64,000 nt of DNA from Candidatus Poribacteria bacterium (GCA_022827625.1 JAJEIE010000019.1:186001-250000), one strand, 5' to 3'; positions 7,868 through 17,187 are shown, numbered from the stretch's first letter. The notes: generated by a model not told the origin, from the letters alone. Translations and numbers: made by a program.

Positions 7868-9229
7868 ATGGCACGAGAGAAACGTAGATTTGTCTGTCAA
7901 GAATGTGGATATATAACGCCAAGATCGCTCGGGCGATGTCCTGGGTGTCAAAGTTGGCAGAGTTTCGCTGAAGAGATAGAGCAACTCGCTACATCGTCAA
8001 AACATCGCGGCATCGGACAAGCCTCCCGTGCGCCTGAACCCATTTCACAGGTTGTGGCGAGTGAGGTGGAACGGCACTTAACAGGGATGTCTGAGTTTGA
8101 TAGGGTACTCGGTGGCGGCATTGTCCCAGGGTCCGTGGTCCTCATCGGTGGCGATCCGGGAATAGGTAAGTCTACGCTCCTACTGCAAGCCAGTGACGCT
8201 TTGAGTCGGAACTATGGCGACATCCTTTATGTCTCTGGTGAGGAGTCTGTGAGCCAGACAAAGCTGCGGGCGACGCGCCTCGGGGTTGTTTCTGATACGC
8301 TTTATGTGCTGTGTGAAAACGATTTGGAACAGATTGAAAAACATATTGAGACACTCCAGCCGAAAGTGGTCATTGTGGACTCTATCCAGGCAGTTTATTT
8401 GTCGAGTATCCAGTCTGCTCCTGGGAGTGTCACCCAGATTCGCGAGTGTGCCGGACGCCTTCTAATTTGTGCGAAGAACCGGAATGTTCCCGTATTTCTC
8501 GTCGGTCATGTTACAAAGGATGGTGCGCTCGCAGGCCCTCGTGTTTTAGAACACATGGTGGATACGGTTCTCTATTTTGAGGGTGAACAGCATCATATCT
8601 ATCGCGTCCTACGGGCGATTAAAAATAGATTTGGTTCGACGAATGAGCTCGGGATCTTTGAAATGCAAAACAAGGGGCTTGTCGATGTGATGAACCCGTC
8701 TGAACTCTTTTTAAGCAATAGAGAGGAAGAGGTTTCAGGTTCTATTGTGGTTTCAAGTATGGAAGGGACGCGCCCGCTGCTGATGGAAGTTCAGGCACTC
8801 GTTGTCCCTACCCATCACGGGAATCCACGCAACACGGCTACAGGTGTCGACCGGCACCGAATCGCACTTCTTATCGCAGTCCTGAATAAACGGGTCGGTA
8901 TTGATGTGGGTGATGCTGATGTTTTTGTTAACATTACAGGTGGGTTGCGCGTCGCTGAACCGGGTATTGATCTCGGTGTGCTAATGGCGATCGCCTCAAG
9001 TTATCGAGAGATACCTATAGATCGACAGACCGTCATGATTGGGGAAGTTGGACTCGGGGGCGAAATTAGACCTGTAACACATGTCGAAAGACGCATTCGG
9101 GAGGCTGCGAAGTTGGGATTCACGCGGGCGGTCTTTCCTGCGTACAACCGTAAAGGATTGGAAATTGAGGAACCCATTGAATTAATAGGTGTTAAAGATG
9201 TGTATGATAGTCTGAGTGCTTTGCTATGA
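7868..9229 (+). CDS. radA: DNA repair protein RadA
   Basis: RadA/Sms recombination helicase of 453 residues that promotes branch migration. It has the N-terminal zinc finger C10-x2-C13-x10-C24-x2-C27, Walker A GGDPGIGKST (about 94-103), the RadA-specific KNRFG motif (about 250) and a C-terminal Lon-protease-like domain (EVQALVVPT... GLGGEIRPVTHVERRI). It heads radA, PIN-TRAM, ispD, ispF, cysS, an order resembling Bacillus radA-disA-yacL-ispD-ispF-gltX-cysE-cysS. The start is the first ATG; no strong ribosome binding site precedes it. Confidence 0.96.
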   Translation: MAREKRRFVCQECGYITPRSLGRCPGCQSWQSFAEEIEQLATSSKHRGIGQASRAPEPISQVVASEVERHLTGMSEFDRVLGGGIVPGSVVLIGGDPGIGKSTLLLQASDALSRNYGDILYVSGEESVSQTKLRATRLGVVSDTLYVLCENDLEQIEKHIETLQPKVVIVDSIQAVYLSSIQSAPGSVTQIRECAGRLLICAKNRNVPVFLVGHVTKDGALAGPRVLEHMVDTVLYFEGEQHHIYRVLRAIKNRFGSTNELGIFEMQNKGLVDVMNPSELFLSNREEEVSGSIVVSSMEGTRPLLMEVQALVVPTHHGNPRNTATGVDRHRIALLIAVLNKRVGIDVGDADVFVNITGGLRVAEPGIDLGVLMAIASSYREIPIDRQTVMIGEVGLGGEIRPVTHVERRIREAAKLGFTRAVFPAYNRKGLEIEEPIELIGVKDVYDSLSALL

Positions 9230-9272
9230 TACTATAAACAAATTAAGAGTTCTACAGTTTTCATTTGATTTA

Positions 9273-9315
9273 TTATGCAAATTGTTGCATAATTGTACCC
9301 GACTAACTGTATAAA
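9273..9315 (+). promoter_or_regulatory. Possible promoter with overlapping operator-like palindrome
   Basis: TTATGCAA (9273-9280) and TTGCATAA (9285-9292) form a perfect 8-base inverted repeat with a 4-base gap. The right arm doubles as a -35-like TTGCAT (9285-9290); a TATAAA lies at 9310-9315 but the spacer is 19 bases, longer than ideal. Nothing else is recognised in the 300-base gap 9230-9529 before the PIN-TRAM gene. Confidence 0.4.
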
Positions 9316-9529
9316 GACCCTGAACTTTTTGCTGAACTCACGTTATTACAATTCATAGTCCTAAAATTTCTTAACACAGTCGTTTTGAATTGGCATGCTT
9401 ATTTTTTTAAGTGTGTCTATAGATATAGGAGTAGATGCGTGAACAGAGGTCTTGTAGGCGCGCCTGAAGGCCGCACCCGCAAGCAATCGGATTACTTTTT
9501 ACCTTATCCAAACACGCACAAAACATCAA

Positions 9530-10561
9530 ATGAAAATTTGGGCTATTCGTTCCTGTTTTATAATTGCCAGCGCAGCAATTTGCTACGTTGTTTACGATGG
9601 TGATGTGTTCGCTGTGTTGGCTGCGCTTGTTGTGGCGTTTCTCCTTGTAGCTGCAGAATTCTGTTTGCACTTGCCCAGCACCCGCGACGTTGTAGCGAGC
9701 CTAATCGGATTATTTCTCGGTTTGTTAGTTGCCGTAGGGGTCATCTCTCTTTTTCCACAATCGCATCGTAGCCTAACTATAATCCTTGTTCTTAGTTTCG
9801 GTTATCTGGGGATGATGCTCGGTTACTATTTCGCTACAACCTTAGATTTTGGTGGATTACTGAGGTCGAATGGGGCTATCCGCTCTCGAGAGACGCACGC
9901 CCTCCAGAGCGGAAATAACTTCAAAATTTTAGACACAAGTGTTATTATTGATGGCAGGATTCTCGAAATCTGTCAAACGAAATTTATTGAGGGAACACTT
10001 GTTATTCCAAGATTTGTTCTAAACGAATTACAGCGTATTGCGGATTCAACGGATTCGCTCCGTCGAAACAAAGGACGGCGGGGTTTTGATATCCTCCGGG
10101 CACTTCAAAATAATCCAGCGATTGTTGTTGAGATTACCGAGGAAGATGTACCGCATCTTACCGAAGTTGATGCGAAGTTGGTTCATCTCGCCCAAGAGCG
10201 GGACGCTACGATTGTAACCAACGATCTAAATCTCAATAAAGTCGCCGAATTACAAAGTGTAAAGGTGCTCAATATCAATGAATTGTCAAATGCAGTACGT
10301 CCGGTGGTTATTGCTGGTGAGGTGATTCAGGTCTTTCTCTTGAAAGAGGGTAAAGAACCTAATCAGGGCGTTGGTTATCTTGATGACGGCACTATGGTAA
10401 TTGTTGAAGATGGAAAGCCGTACATTGGTAAAGCACTCAATGTTGAAGTGACGCAGATGCTACGGACGAGCGCGGGGCAGATGATTTTTACCCGTATCAA
10501 AGCAGATGAAATGGACGTTGATGAGGAGCCAGGTTTGCACCCTTATTCCCGCAGCTGGTAA
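9530..10561 (+). CDS. PIN-TRAM domain membrane protein (YacL-like)
   Basis: A 343-residue protein with about four N-terminal transmembrane segments (residues 5-110), a PIN nuclease domain with acidic residues in LDTSVIIDGRI, VLNELQRIAD, DAKLVHLAQ and VTNDLNLN (about 140-250), then a TRAM-like RNA-binding domain (about 260-325, GVGYLDDGTMVIVEDG). In Gram-positive relatives (YacL) this family is a membrane-anchored putative ribonuclease of unknown target. The last 41 bases overlap ispD in another frame, so the two are probably translationally coupled. No ribosome binding site is visible before the ATG. Confidence 0.9.
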   Translation: MKIWAIRSCFIIASAAICYVVYDGDVFAVLAALVVAFLLVAAEFCLHLPSTRDVVASLIGLFLGLLVAVGVISLFPQSHRSLTIILVLSFGYLGMMLGYYFATTLDFGGLLRSNGAIRSRETHALQSGNNFKILDTSVIIDGRILEICQTKFIEGTLVIPRFVLNELQRIADSTDSLRRNKGRRGFDILRALQNNPAIVVEITEEDVPHLTEVDAKLVHLAQERDATIVTNDLNLNKVAELQSVKVLNINELSNAVRPVVIAGEVIQVFLLKEGKEPNQGVGYLDDGTMVIVEDGKPYIGKALNVEVTQMLRTSAGQMIFTRIKADEMDVDEEPGLHPYSRSW

Positions 10562-11222
10562 AGGGCACCGCATGAAGCATGCGGTTAAAAAGCCATATCT
10601 AAAATTGGCACAAAAGCCGATTTTAACCCATACCATTCAGCGATTTGAGCAAAATAGTGCTGTGGATGCCATCTTTGTCATCGTTGATGAAACGGATTTC
10701 GCTGCGTGTTATGCCACGGTATTGGAGCCGTATGCGTTTACGAAGGTGCAGCCACTTGTGGCAGGCGGAGCGACGCGTCAAGCATCTGTCCAAAACGGTC
10801 TATCCGCGCTGCCAGCAGATATTGATTTCGTGATCGTTCATGATGGCGTGCGTCCTTTTGTGACGGATGAGACGATTTTCGCATGTCTTGCAGCGGCAGA
10901 CGAATACGGCGCAGCCGTCGCAGCTGTTCCTGTGAAAGATACAATCAAAGTGGCAAATCAGGACTGCTTTGTTCTTGAGACCCCTGTGCGTGAGCGGCTC
11001 TGGGCAGTCCAAACGCCGCAAGTTTTTCGCAAGTCCCTCTTAGTAGAAGCGCATCAGATAGCACAGCAACGCCAACTCACTGCGACCGATGACGCTGCGC
11101 TCGTTGAACAACTCGGTTTTCCTGTCAAGTTAGTACACGGGAATTATGAGAATCTAAAAATAACGACGCCAGTGGATTTACAAATCGCAGCGGCTCTCCT
11201 TGAGAACCAGACGTTTGAGTAG
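10521..11222 (+). CDS. ispD: 2-C-methyl-D-erythritol 4-phosphate cytidylyltransferase
   Basis: IspD (233 residues) transfers CMP to methylerythritol phosphate in the non-mevalonate isoprenoid pathway. The nucleotide-binding motif LIPAAGKGHRM is at residues 8-18; GGATRQASVQNGL, VIVHDGVRPF, AVPVKDTIK and TPQVF are family signatures. The ATG at 10521 gives the usual short lead before the motif; an in-frame ATG at 10506 is also possible. Both overlap the PIN-TRAM gene. ispF follows after 92 bases with its own candidate promoter. Confidence 0.95.
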   Translation: MRSQVCTLIPAAGKGHRMKHAVKKPYLKLAQKPILTHTIQRFEQNSAVDAIFVIVDETDFAACYATVLEPYAFTKVQPLVAGGATRQASVQNGLSALPADIDFVIVHDGVRPFVTDETIFACLAAADEYGAAVAAVPVKDTIKVANQDCFVLETPVRERLWAVQTPQVFRKSLLVEAHQIAQQRQLTATDDAALVEQLGFPVKLVHGNYENLKITTPVDLQIAAALLENQTFE

Positions 11223-11274
11223 GCGTTTTTTGTTTTAATTTCTCGGGTTTATCCTGATCAAAAATAATAGAGGC

Positions 11275-11303
11275 TTGCGTTAGAATACTTAATAGGATAG
11301 AAT
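11275..11303 (+). promoter_or_regulatory. Candidate promoter of ispF
   Basis: TTGCGT (11275-11280) and TAGAAT (11298-11303) are 17 bases apart. Transcription would begin only a few bases before the ispF ATG at 11315, where no ribosome binding site is visible, so the transcript may be nearly leaderless. Confidence 0.45.
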
Positions 11304-11314
11304 AATATTAGTAG

Positions 11315-11788
11315 ATGCGAGTAGGTATTGGTTACGATGTCCATCGACTGGTCTCGAATCGAAAATTGATTTTGGGCGGCGTTGAGGTTTCATATCATTT
11401 AGGGCTATTGGGGCATTCAGATGCGGATGTTTTGACGCATGCAATCATAGACGCAATTTTGGGTGCCGCCGCACTTGGTGATATTGGAACGCATTTCCCT
11501 GATACCGATGCGCGTTATGAGGGTGTGGACAGCCTTGTTTTGCTTCGAGATATTGTAGAGAAAGTAAGACTACAAGGTTACCGAATCGAAAATATCGATA
11601 GTACTGTTATCGCGCAACGCCCGAAATTGGCACCTTACATTTTGGAGATACGCGCGCGTCTTGCCGAAACCCTTGACATTGCTGTGGCGCAGATAAACGT
11701 TAAGGCAACAACCACCGAAGAATTGGGCGTTGTTGGTGAAGGTAAAGCGATTGTTGCCCACGCTGTTGCCTGTCTTTCTCGGCTATAA
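11315..11788 (+). CDS. ispF: 2-C-methyl-D-erythritol 2,4-cyclodiphosphate synthase
   Basis: IspF of 157 residues, the enzyme that cyclises CDP-methylerythritol phosphate with release of CMP. The metal-binding D8-x-H10 is in [32 protein letters not shown] and [11 protein letters not shown] are diagnostic, as is the C-terminal [14 protein letters not shown]. It trimerises in the cytoplasm. It follows ispD, the enzyme two steps earlier in the same pathway. No ribosome binding site is visible. Confidence 0.96.
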   Translation: MRVGIGYDVHRLVSNRKLILGGVEVSYHLGLLGHSDADVLTHAIIDAILGAAALGDIGTHFPDTDARYEGVDSLVLLRDIVEKVRLQGYRIENIDSTVIAQRPKLAPYILEIRARLAETLDIAVAQINVKATTTEELGVVGEGKAIVAHAVACLSRL

Positions 11789-11905
11789 GTATAGTTTTGT
11801 GTTTCTCACTCTGGGAATCTCGGCACTACTCCACTATATTTTTCAGTGGTTTTTGGTTAATTCCAATCCGTTCCAGGTGCTCAAAGGTTTCTGGGCTCAC
11901 CAGAT

Positions 11906-11934
11906 GCCCTCGTGAAACGAAGTGGAATGAGGCC
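11906..11934. repeat. Hairpin with conserved 13-nt loop, copy 1
   Basis: CCTCGT (11908-11913) pairs with ATGAGG (11927-11932), with one G-U pair, around the 13-base loop GAAACGAAGTGGA (11914-11926). The same loop with a different but complementary stem stands at 17188-17212. Both copies are followed by CCAGG and lie 21-24 bases before a start codon. The rest of the gap 11789-11956 shows nothing else. Confidence 0.6.
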
Positions 11935-11956
11935 CAGGGATCCAATTATAAAAAAA

Positions 11957-13375
11957 ATGAAAATTTATAACTCGCTCAGTCGACAATTGGAAGACTTTGT
12001 ACCACTAAATCCTGAACAAGTGTCGATTTATAGTTGTGGTCCAACGGTTTACGATTATATTCACATTGGCAATGCGCGGACGGCTTTAGTCACCGATATT
12101 ATCAGGCGGTATCTGGGTTATAAGGGATACAAAGTAAAGTTGGCGCAAAATCTGACAGATATTGATGATAAAATTATTGATCGTGCGGGGCTGCTTGGGG
12201 TGAGTCCTTCTCAGCTTGCCCAGGAGTATGGTGAGGCGTTCCTTGAGGATGCCAAGAAGTTCGGGACTGAAGCCGATGTGCATCCGAAAGCGACAGAACA
12301 CATTCCAGAGATGATCGCCTTGATTCAGACGTTACTGGACAAGGGAGTCGCTTATGTAGTTGAGGGTAGCGTCTATTATCGAGTGAATCGTTTCCCTGAA
12401 TACGGGAAACTTTCGCATCGGAAGCCAGAGGATTTACTTGCTGGCGCACGCGTTGAGATTGATGAACGCAAGGAGGATCCACGCGATTTTGACATGTGGA
12501 AGGCTGCAAAACCTGGGGAGCCTTCTTGGGAGAGCCCCTGGGGCAGAGGGAGACCCGGATGGCATATTGAATGCTCTGCGATGGCAATGAAGCACCTCGG
12601 TGAAACCCTTGATATTCATGTAGCTGGAGAAGATTTGCAATTTCCGCACAATGAAAATGAAATCGCACAGAGTGAGATGGTAACGTGCAAGCCGTTTGCA
12701 CGCTACTGGGTACACGTCGCTTTCTTACAGATTGATGGGACACGGATGGGTAAATCTGAGAAGAACTTTATTCTCCTGCGAGATGCCCTGAATCAGTATC
12801 CAACGGAGGTTATCCGTCATTATTTAATTTCGGCGCAATATCGACATCCGCTTGATTACAACTTAACAGGTTTGGAAAAATCGGAAAGTGCGCTCCGACG
12901 CTTGAGCAACTGTTTGGATGCCCTGAAGAAATATGATACGCAGGTTGAGGTAGAAGAGACAACGACTTCACCGCTTCAACACGCGGTACAAGCAATGAAG
13001 TCGCAATTTACCGCCGCGATGGATGCAGATTTCAACACCGCACAGGCACTTGGTGCTATTTTCACCCTTGTCAGCGAAGTGAACAGATCCCTAACAGCTG
13101 CGAATGGGGTCCCGCTCACTGCTTTTGCAGAAGCCTATCGCGCGTTGACTGAAGTCTGCCAGGTACTCGGTGTTTATAGTACGGATGCCCAACGTGCGGA
13201 TGGTGACGACGTAGAGCAACGCGACCATCTCATCGCCCTCCTTTTGGAAATACGACAGGATGCCCGGAGCCGTAAAGATTGGGATACGTCGGATAAAATT
13301 CGGGATCGGCTTAAGCAACTCAATGTTGAGATACAAGACACTCGCGACGGTGCGACTTGGAAGATTGTATCTTAA
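11957..13375 (+). CDS. cysS: Cysteinyl-tRNA synthetase
   Basis: Class I aminoacyl-tRNA synthetase of 472 residues charging tRNA-Cys. The HIGH motif is HIGNAR (about 36-41) after the zinc-binding YSCGPTVYDY, the second zinc region is WHIECSAMAMKHLG, and the KMSKS equivalent is RMGKS (about 263-267). The ATG at 11957 begins MKIYNSLSRQLEDF as expected for the family; an in-frame GTG at 11912 would start inside the upstream hairpin. The usual ribosome binding site is replaced by an A-rich tract. Usual CysRS length is about 460, so it is complete. Confidence 0.96.
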   Translation: MKIYNSLSRQLEDFVPLNPEQVSIYSCGPTVYDYIHIGNARTALVTDIIRRYLGYKGYKVKLAQNLTDIDDKIIDRAGLLGVSPSQLAQEYGEAFLEDAKKFGTEADVHPKATEHIPEMIALIQTLLDKGVAYVVEGSVYYRVNRFPEYGKLSHRKPEDLLAGARVEIDERKEDPRDFDMWKAAKPGEPSWESPWGRGRPGWHIECSAMAMKHLGETLDIHVAGEDLQFPHNENEIAQSEMVTCKPFARYWVHVAFLQIDGTRMGKSEKNFILLRDALNQYPTEVIRHYLISAQYRHPLDYNLTGLEKSESALRRLSNCLDALKKYDTQVEVEETTTSPLQHAVQAMKSQFTAAMDADFNTAQALGAIFTLVSEVNRSLTAANGVPLTAFAEAYRALTEVCQVLGVYSTDAQRADGDDVEQRDHLIALLLEIRQDARSRKDWDTSDKIRDRLKQLNVEIQDTRDGATWKIVS

Positions 13376-13422
13376 TTGGAGGCATTGGAAATCAATAATT
13401 TACTTAAAGGAGTAAAAAGATA

Positions 13423-14058
13423 ATGTATAGGTTTATTACCCTCTTGGCACTGTTCGCTTTTATTATTATTCTCAGCGGGTGCGCTGCCCTCTTCTCAGAG
13501 CAGGAATGGAGCGAAAATTATTCCCTCTTGGAAGGGACACAAGCGACAAGCCCTCAGATGATTGATGGCAAGCTCAATACGATTGGTGAAACAACTTTCC
13601 CTGCTGGATCGCAAGGATTCGTCGGAGCGAATCCCGCATCCCAAGTCGTGATTACCTTGCCAGAGAAAAAAGTTATCCGTCGAATTGTGGTGCATTCCGA
13701 TAATTTAACAGAGTTTGATATTTTTGCAGATAAAGGCAGCATCGCTGTTGATGCGGATTGGCAGCTCATCAAAGACGTAAAGAGTGTCAAAAGCAGTCCT
13801 ATTAAAATTTCACTACTGATTCCGTTCCCGACGGATCGAATTCGGTTGCGTGTTTTAGGAACGAAAGATGATGCTCTGCTGAGTCGTCAGGAACGCGCCC
13901 GTTCTGCGGGGAGAGGATGGAATGTCGGTAGCCGACGTGCTGTTGGAAAAATTCGAGAGATTGAACTCTACGGTTATAAAACCTCTGAGCAGGTAGCCGT
14001 CGAAGAAGCCACCGATAGGCGTGAAAAAGAACTTGATGATTTACTCGAATTGGAGTAA
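13423..14058 (+). CDS. Discoidin-like lipoprotein 1
   Basis: Lipoprotein of 211 residues: a hydrophobic signal (residues 1-18) ends in the lipobox LSGC. The mature part has short beta-strand-like segments (VITLPEKKVIRRIVVHSD, IRLRVLGTKDD, KIREIELYGY) reminiscent of F5/8 type C (discoidin) carbohydrate- or surface-binding domains, and a Glu/Lys-rich C-terminal tail. Its ligand is unknown. AAAGGAG stands upstream of the ATG. The next gene is a similar but diverged lipoprotein, sharing the IREIELYGY/IQEIELYYA end, so the two probably arose by duplication. Confidence 0.75.
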   Translation: MYRFITLLALFAFIIILSGCAALFSEQEWSENYSLLEGTQATSPQMIDGKLNTIGETTFPAGSQGFVGANPASQVVITLPEKKVIRRIVVHSDNLTEFDIFADKGSIAVDADWQLIKDVKSVKSSPIKISLLIPFPTDRIRLRVLGTKDDALLSRQERARSAGRGWNVGSRRAVGKIREIELYGYKTSEQVAVEEATDRREKELDDLLELE

Positions 14059-14157
14059 TATAGGAGTAAGCCCTAAGTTGGTTGTTATATGCTACCAGCA
14101 CAACTTCAGACTATACGGGGCGGTCTCTAAGCCGTTCCGCGAAACAAGGAGGCAAAC

Positions 14158-14760
14158 ATGCGTTTTGGATTATTAGTGATAATTCTCTGTGGGTTCGTTG
14201 GATTGTCGGGGTGTGTTCTTTCTGCAAATCCGTCATTAAACTGGAGCAAGAACATTGCTATTGATGCGACAAGTGAGGACACGAGATACCACGACGACAA
14301 TATACACACACGCGGAGAGACAGGTCCTATTCTCGAAGATGAAAAGGATGTGAAATCCCAAGAAGAATCTGATAAATTCACGGAAGCTGTTCTCAAATGG
14401 CGGCAGCCGCAGACGATACAGCAGGTTGTCGTTAAAGCCGAAGAGGGACAGATGGAATTCTTCTCGGTTCAGTATATGAATGAGGAAGGCGAATGGGTCA
14501 CGGTTAAAGAGGTGAAAGATAACCTTCGCACTGTTTACAGGTTCACTTTGAAAGATCCGATTGTCACAACGAAGTTTCGGCTGAAAGTGCCACGGCGTTG
14601 GGATTCGCGCCGCGTAACTGGACAGAAACGTTCAACACGTGGCGAAACGGGTGCGCCGAGTGCACAAGAATACAAGAGGATTCAAGAGATTGAACTCTAT
14701 TACGCACTCCCGCCGGATCCCGCTGAAACAGCAGTGGCTGAAGCCGCGACAGCGGAGTAG
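14158..14760 (+). CDS. Discoidin-like lipoprotein 2
   Basis: Lipoprotein of 200 residues with signal MRFGLLVIILCGFVGLSGC and a lipobox cysteine at residue 19. The mature domain (WSKNIAIDATSED..., TIQQVVVKAEEGQMEFFSVQY, FRLKVPRRWDSRRV, RIQEIELYYALPP) has the same strand pattern as the preceding lipoprotein and fits a discoidin-like fold. A good AAGGAGG site precedes the ATG. The mature domain carries an RGETG motif twice (near residues 51 and 163), possibly an internal repeat. Function is not known; cell-surface binding is an inference. Confidence 0.72.
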   Translation: MRFGLLVIILCGFVGLSGCVLSANPSLNWSKNIAIDATSEDTRYHDDNIHTRGETGPILEDEKDVKSQEESDKFTEAVLKWRQPQTIQQVVVKAEEGQMEFFSVQYMNEEGEWVTVKEVKDNLRTVYRFTLKDPIVTTKFRLKVPRRWDSRRVTGQKRSTRGETGAPSAQEYKRIQEIELYYALPPDPAETAVAEAATAE

Positions 14761-14836
14761 TCGGTTCCTGTGACTAACGGGCGCGTTTTCAAAATGTGCC
14801 GAGGCAATTGATCTCTACATCGCGCAAGGCGGGAAG

Positions 14837-16051
14837 ATGCTTTCTAACGAAACAATCAGTCTAATTCATTTTAACCTGATTCAAGGGGTTGGACTCAAAA
14901 CCGTTCAAGTCTTGCGCGATGTTTTTGGTACTGCGGAGCGGGCATTGCAGGCGACACCGAATGAACTTGCCAAAGTAGATGGACTTTCGCCCGCGATGCG
15001 TGAAGTGTTAATCCACAAACCTGTCCTCTATCCGATAGAACGTGAGTTAGAATTGATAGAGACGTATGGGTGTAGGGTACTAACGCTTTATGATGAAACA
15101 TATCCAACGCTGTTAAAGAAAATTGATACGCCCCCGCTTATTCTATATATCAGAGGCGAACTGACACGAGAAGACTCGTTGAGTATTGCGCTCGTCGGCT
15201 CTCGGAATGCGAAGGATTACGGGCAAAAGGTCGGTTATCGACTCAGTTATCAACTCGCCCAACGCGGCTTGACAGTCGTTAGTGGGTTCGCGAAGGGTAT
15301 TGATACTTCGGCGCATCGCGGGGCTCTTGAAGCAGGTGGTAGAACAATTGCAGTAATGGGCAACGGATTAAGTTTCATCTATCCTGCAACAAATCGTGCA
15401 CTCGTTGAGAAAATTGAAGCCTCTGGTGCGTTGATTTCTGAATTCCCAATCGGGGTCAAACCGAGACCGAGAAATTTTCCTCGCCGTAACCGTATCATCA
15501 GTGGGTTGACGCTTGGAACTGTAGTGGTGGAAGCGTCAAACCGGAGTGGTGCGCTCATTACTGCTCGCCTCGCTGGTGAGCAAGGTCGGGAAGTTTTTGC
15601 TGTTCCCGGAGAGATTTTCTCTGAACTTTCGACGGGGACCCATAAGTTGATTAACGATGGCGCGAAACTTATCAATACCGTGGATGACCTTCTCAGTGAA
15701 CTTCCACAACACGCTTTAAGCCAGATACAATCTCCAGTGCCAGCATCTCCAGTGTTGAATGTAGAGACCGAATCTTCACAGGAATCTACTGTTGAGAAGC
15801 GTGATACTAAACTTACATCCACACACCCTCCCTCCGAAGTTCCGCAGTCTACCCAGAGTATACCACCACCGAATCTAACACCAGATGAAAAAACAGTTTT
15901 TGAAGCAATCGAAGTGCCTTCATCTCATATTGATACGATTGTTCGGACGACACAACTGTCAATTAGTCAGGTTTCGAGTGTGCTTTTGATGTTGGAGCTG
16001 AAGGGTGTTGTGCAGCAGTTGCCGGGCAAGCAATTTACTAAGGTCAGTTAA
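14837..16051 (+). CDS. dprA: DNA-processing protein DprA
   Basis: DprA/Smf (404 residues) loads RecA onto incoming single-stranded DNA in natural transformation. An N-terminal HhH/SAM-like region (about 1-70) precedes the Rossmann-like DprA core (about 105-290) with SRNAKDYG, VSGFAKGIDTSAHRGAL, FPRRNRIISGL and the VPGEIFSELSTGTHKLINDGA segment. A linker of about 60 residues rich in Ser/Pro/Thr leads to a C-terminal winged-helix domain (VFEAIEVPSSHIDTIV, about 345-404). It lies just before tsaD, a neighbour seen in other bacteria as well. Competence genes other than this are not in the window. Confidence 0.94.
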   Translation: MLSNETISLIHFNLIQGVGLKTVQVLRDVFGTAERALQATPNELAKVDGLSPAMREVLIHKPVLYPIERELELIETYGCRVLTLYDETYPTLLKKIDTPPLILYIRGELTREDSLSIALVGSRNAKDYGQKVGYRLSYQLAQRGLTVVSGFAKGIDTSAHRGALEAGGRTIAVMGNGLSFIYPATNRALVEKIEASGALISEFPIGVKPRPRNFPRRNRIISGLTLGTVVVEASNRSGALITARLAGEQGREVFAVPGEIFSELSTGTHKLINDGAKLINTVDDLLSELPQHALSQIQSPVPASPVLNVETESSQESTVEKRDTKLTSTHPPSEVPQSTQSIPPPNLTPDEKTVFEAIEVPSSHIDTIVRTTQLSISQVSSVLLMLELKGVVQQLPGKQFTKVS

Positions 16052-16084
16052 TGACACATCAAAGAGGGAATTGAAGGAAGAATT

Positions 16085-17143
16085 GTGAAGATACTCGGCA
16101 TTGATACCTCATGTGATGAAACCGCCGCTGCAGTTGTCGCGAATGGCAGGGCAGTCCTTTCTAATGTGGTTGCTTCACAAGTTGAGGTGCACCAAGAATA
16201 CGGCGGCATTGTCCCCGAACTCGCATCTCGCAAGCACATTGAAGCCATTAATTACATTGTCAGTCGAGCATTAGCGGAAGCGGGTGTCACATTTAAAGAT
16301 TTGGAAGCGATAGCTGTGACGAATCGTCCGGGATTAATTGGTGCGTTACTGGTCGGTGTCGCAGCGGCAAAAAGTCTCGCCTATTGCCACAACCTGCCGC
16401 TGCTCGGTATTAATCACATTGAGGGGCACATCTACGCTAACTTCATGGTACATGACCATCTGGCGTTTCCACATATCTGCCTCACGGTTTCTGGAGGGCA
16501 TACTTTGCTCATAGAGGTTCACGAGGGATGGCAATACAAGGTATTGGGAAGTACACAAGACGATGCCGCCGGTGAAGTCTATGATAAAGTCGCAAAGTAT
16601 CTCGGACTCGGTTTTCCGGGGGGAAAGGTCATTGACGACCTGGCACAAAAAGGGGACCCGACGGCGATAAAATTTCCCAGACCGTTGCGAAGTAGTGGAG
16701 ACTACCAATTTAGTTTTAGCGGCATCAAGACCTCAGTGCGTTATTTTGTAGAGAAAGCGCGGCGCGCAGGTGTGCTTGTTGAAGATGGACAAGCGGATGT
16801 TATGGATATGAGTCCAGATAAGGTGACCGTTGAGGACATTGCTGCCAGTTTTCAAGCTGCCGTTGTGGATGTCCTTGTTTACAAGTCAGTCCGTGCTGCG
16901 GAATCCACAGGTGCGAGCGCGATAACGTTAACCGGTGGTGTTGCCGCGAATAGCCAACTTCGCGCTTCCTTAAAAACTGCTGCTGCGGAAATCGGTGCTG
17001 AAGTTTACTATCCGCCGATGAGTCTGTGTACAGATAACGGTGCGATGATTGCCGGTATCGCTTATCAGAAATATCAGCAAGGGATGCGAAATGGACTCGC
17101 TCTGAATGCCGCTGCAAATGGTTCTATTACTGAGAGGGAATAA
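16085..17143 (+). CDS. tsaD: tRNA N6-adenosine threonylcarbamoyltransferase TsaD
   Basis: TsaD (Kae1/Gcp) of 352 residues transfers threonylcarbamoyl from its AMP adduct to A37 of ANN-decoding tRNAs. The metal-binding HIEGH has H111 and H115, exactly the family positions; GIDTSCDETAAAVV at the start, VSGGHT and GGVAANSQLR are the ASKHA-fold signatures. It begins at GTG (16085), 7 bases after a GAAGGAAG site. tsaC, which makes the substrate for this enzyme, follows 90 bases later, so two steps of one pathway lie together. Confidence 0.96.
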   Translation: MKILGIDTSCDETAAAVVANGRAVLSNVVASQVEVHQEYGGIVPELASRKHIEAINYIVSRALAEAGVTFKDLEAIAVTNRPGLIGALLVGVAAAKSLAYCHNLPLLGINHIEGHIYANFMVHDHLAFPHICLTVSGGHTLLIEVHEGWQYKVLGSTQDDAAGEVYDKVAKYLGLGFPGGKVIDDLAQKGDPTAIKFPRPLRSSGDYQFSFSGIKTSVRYFVEKARRAGVLVEDGQADVMDMSPDKVTVEDIAASFQAAVVDVLVYKSVRAAESTGASAITLTGGVAANSQLRASLKTAAAEIGAEVYYPPMSLCTDNGAMIAGIAYQKYQQGMRNGLALNAAANGSITERE

Positions 17144-17187
17144 GTTGCACACGGCTGCGCCAACCCCGTTGCGAATTAACCCGAAAC

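Noticed and set aside
9385-9603. A 72-codon frame across the radA to PIN-TRAM gap
   Set aside because: It overlaps the PIN-TRAM start, lacks a ribosome binding site and resembles no family.
11730-11915. A 61-codon frame between ispF and cysS
   Set aside because: It begins inside ispF and ends within a palindromic repeat; no motif or ribosome binding site.
12174-12743. A 189-codon open frame antisense to cysS
   Set aside because: No family match by eye, no ribosome binding site, and it lies wholly over cysS motifs.
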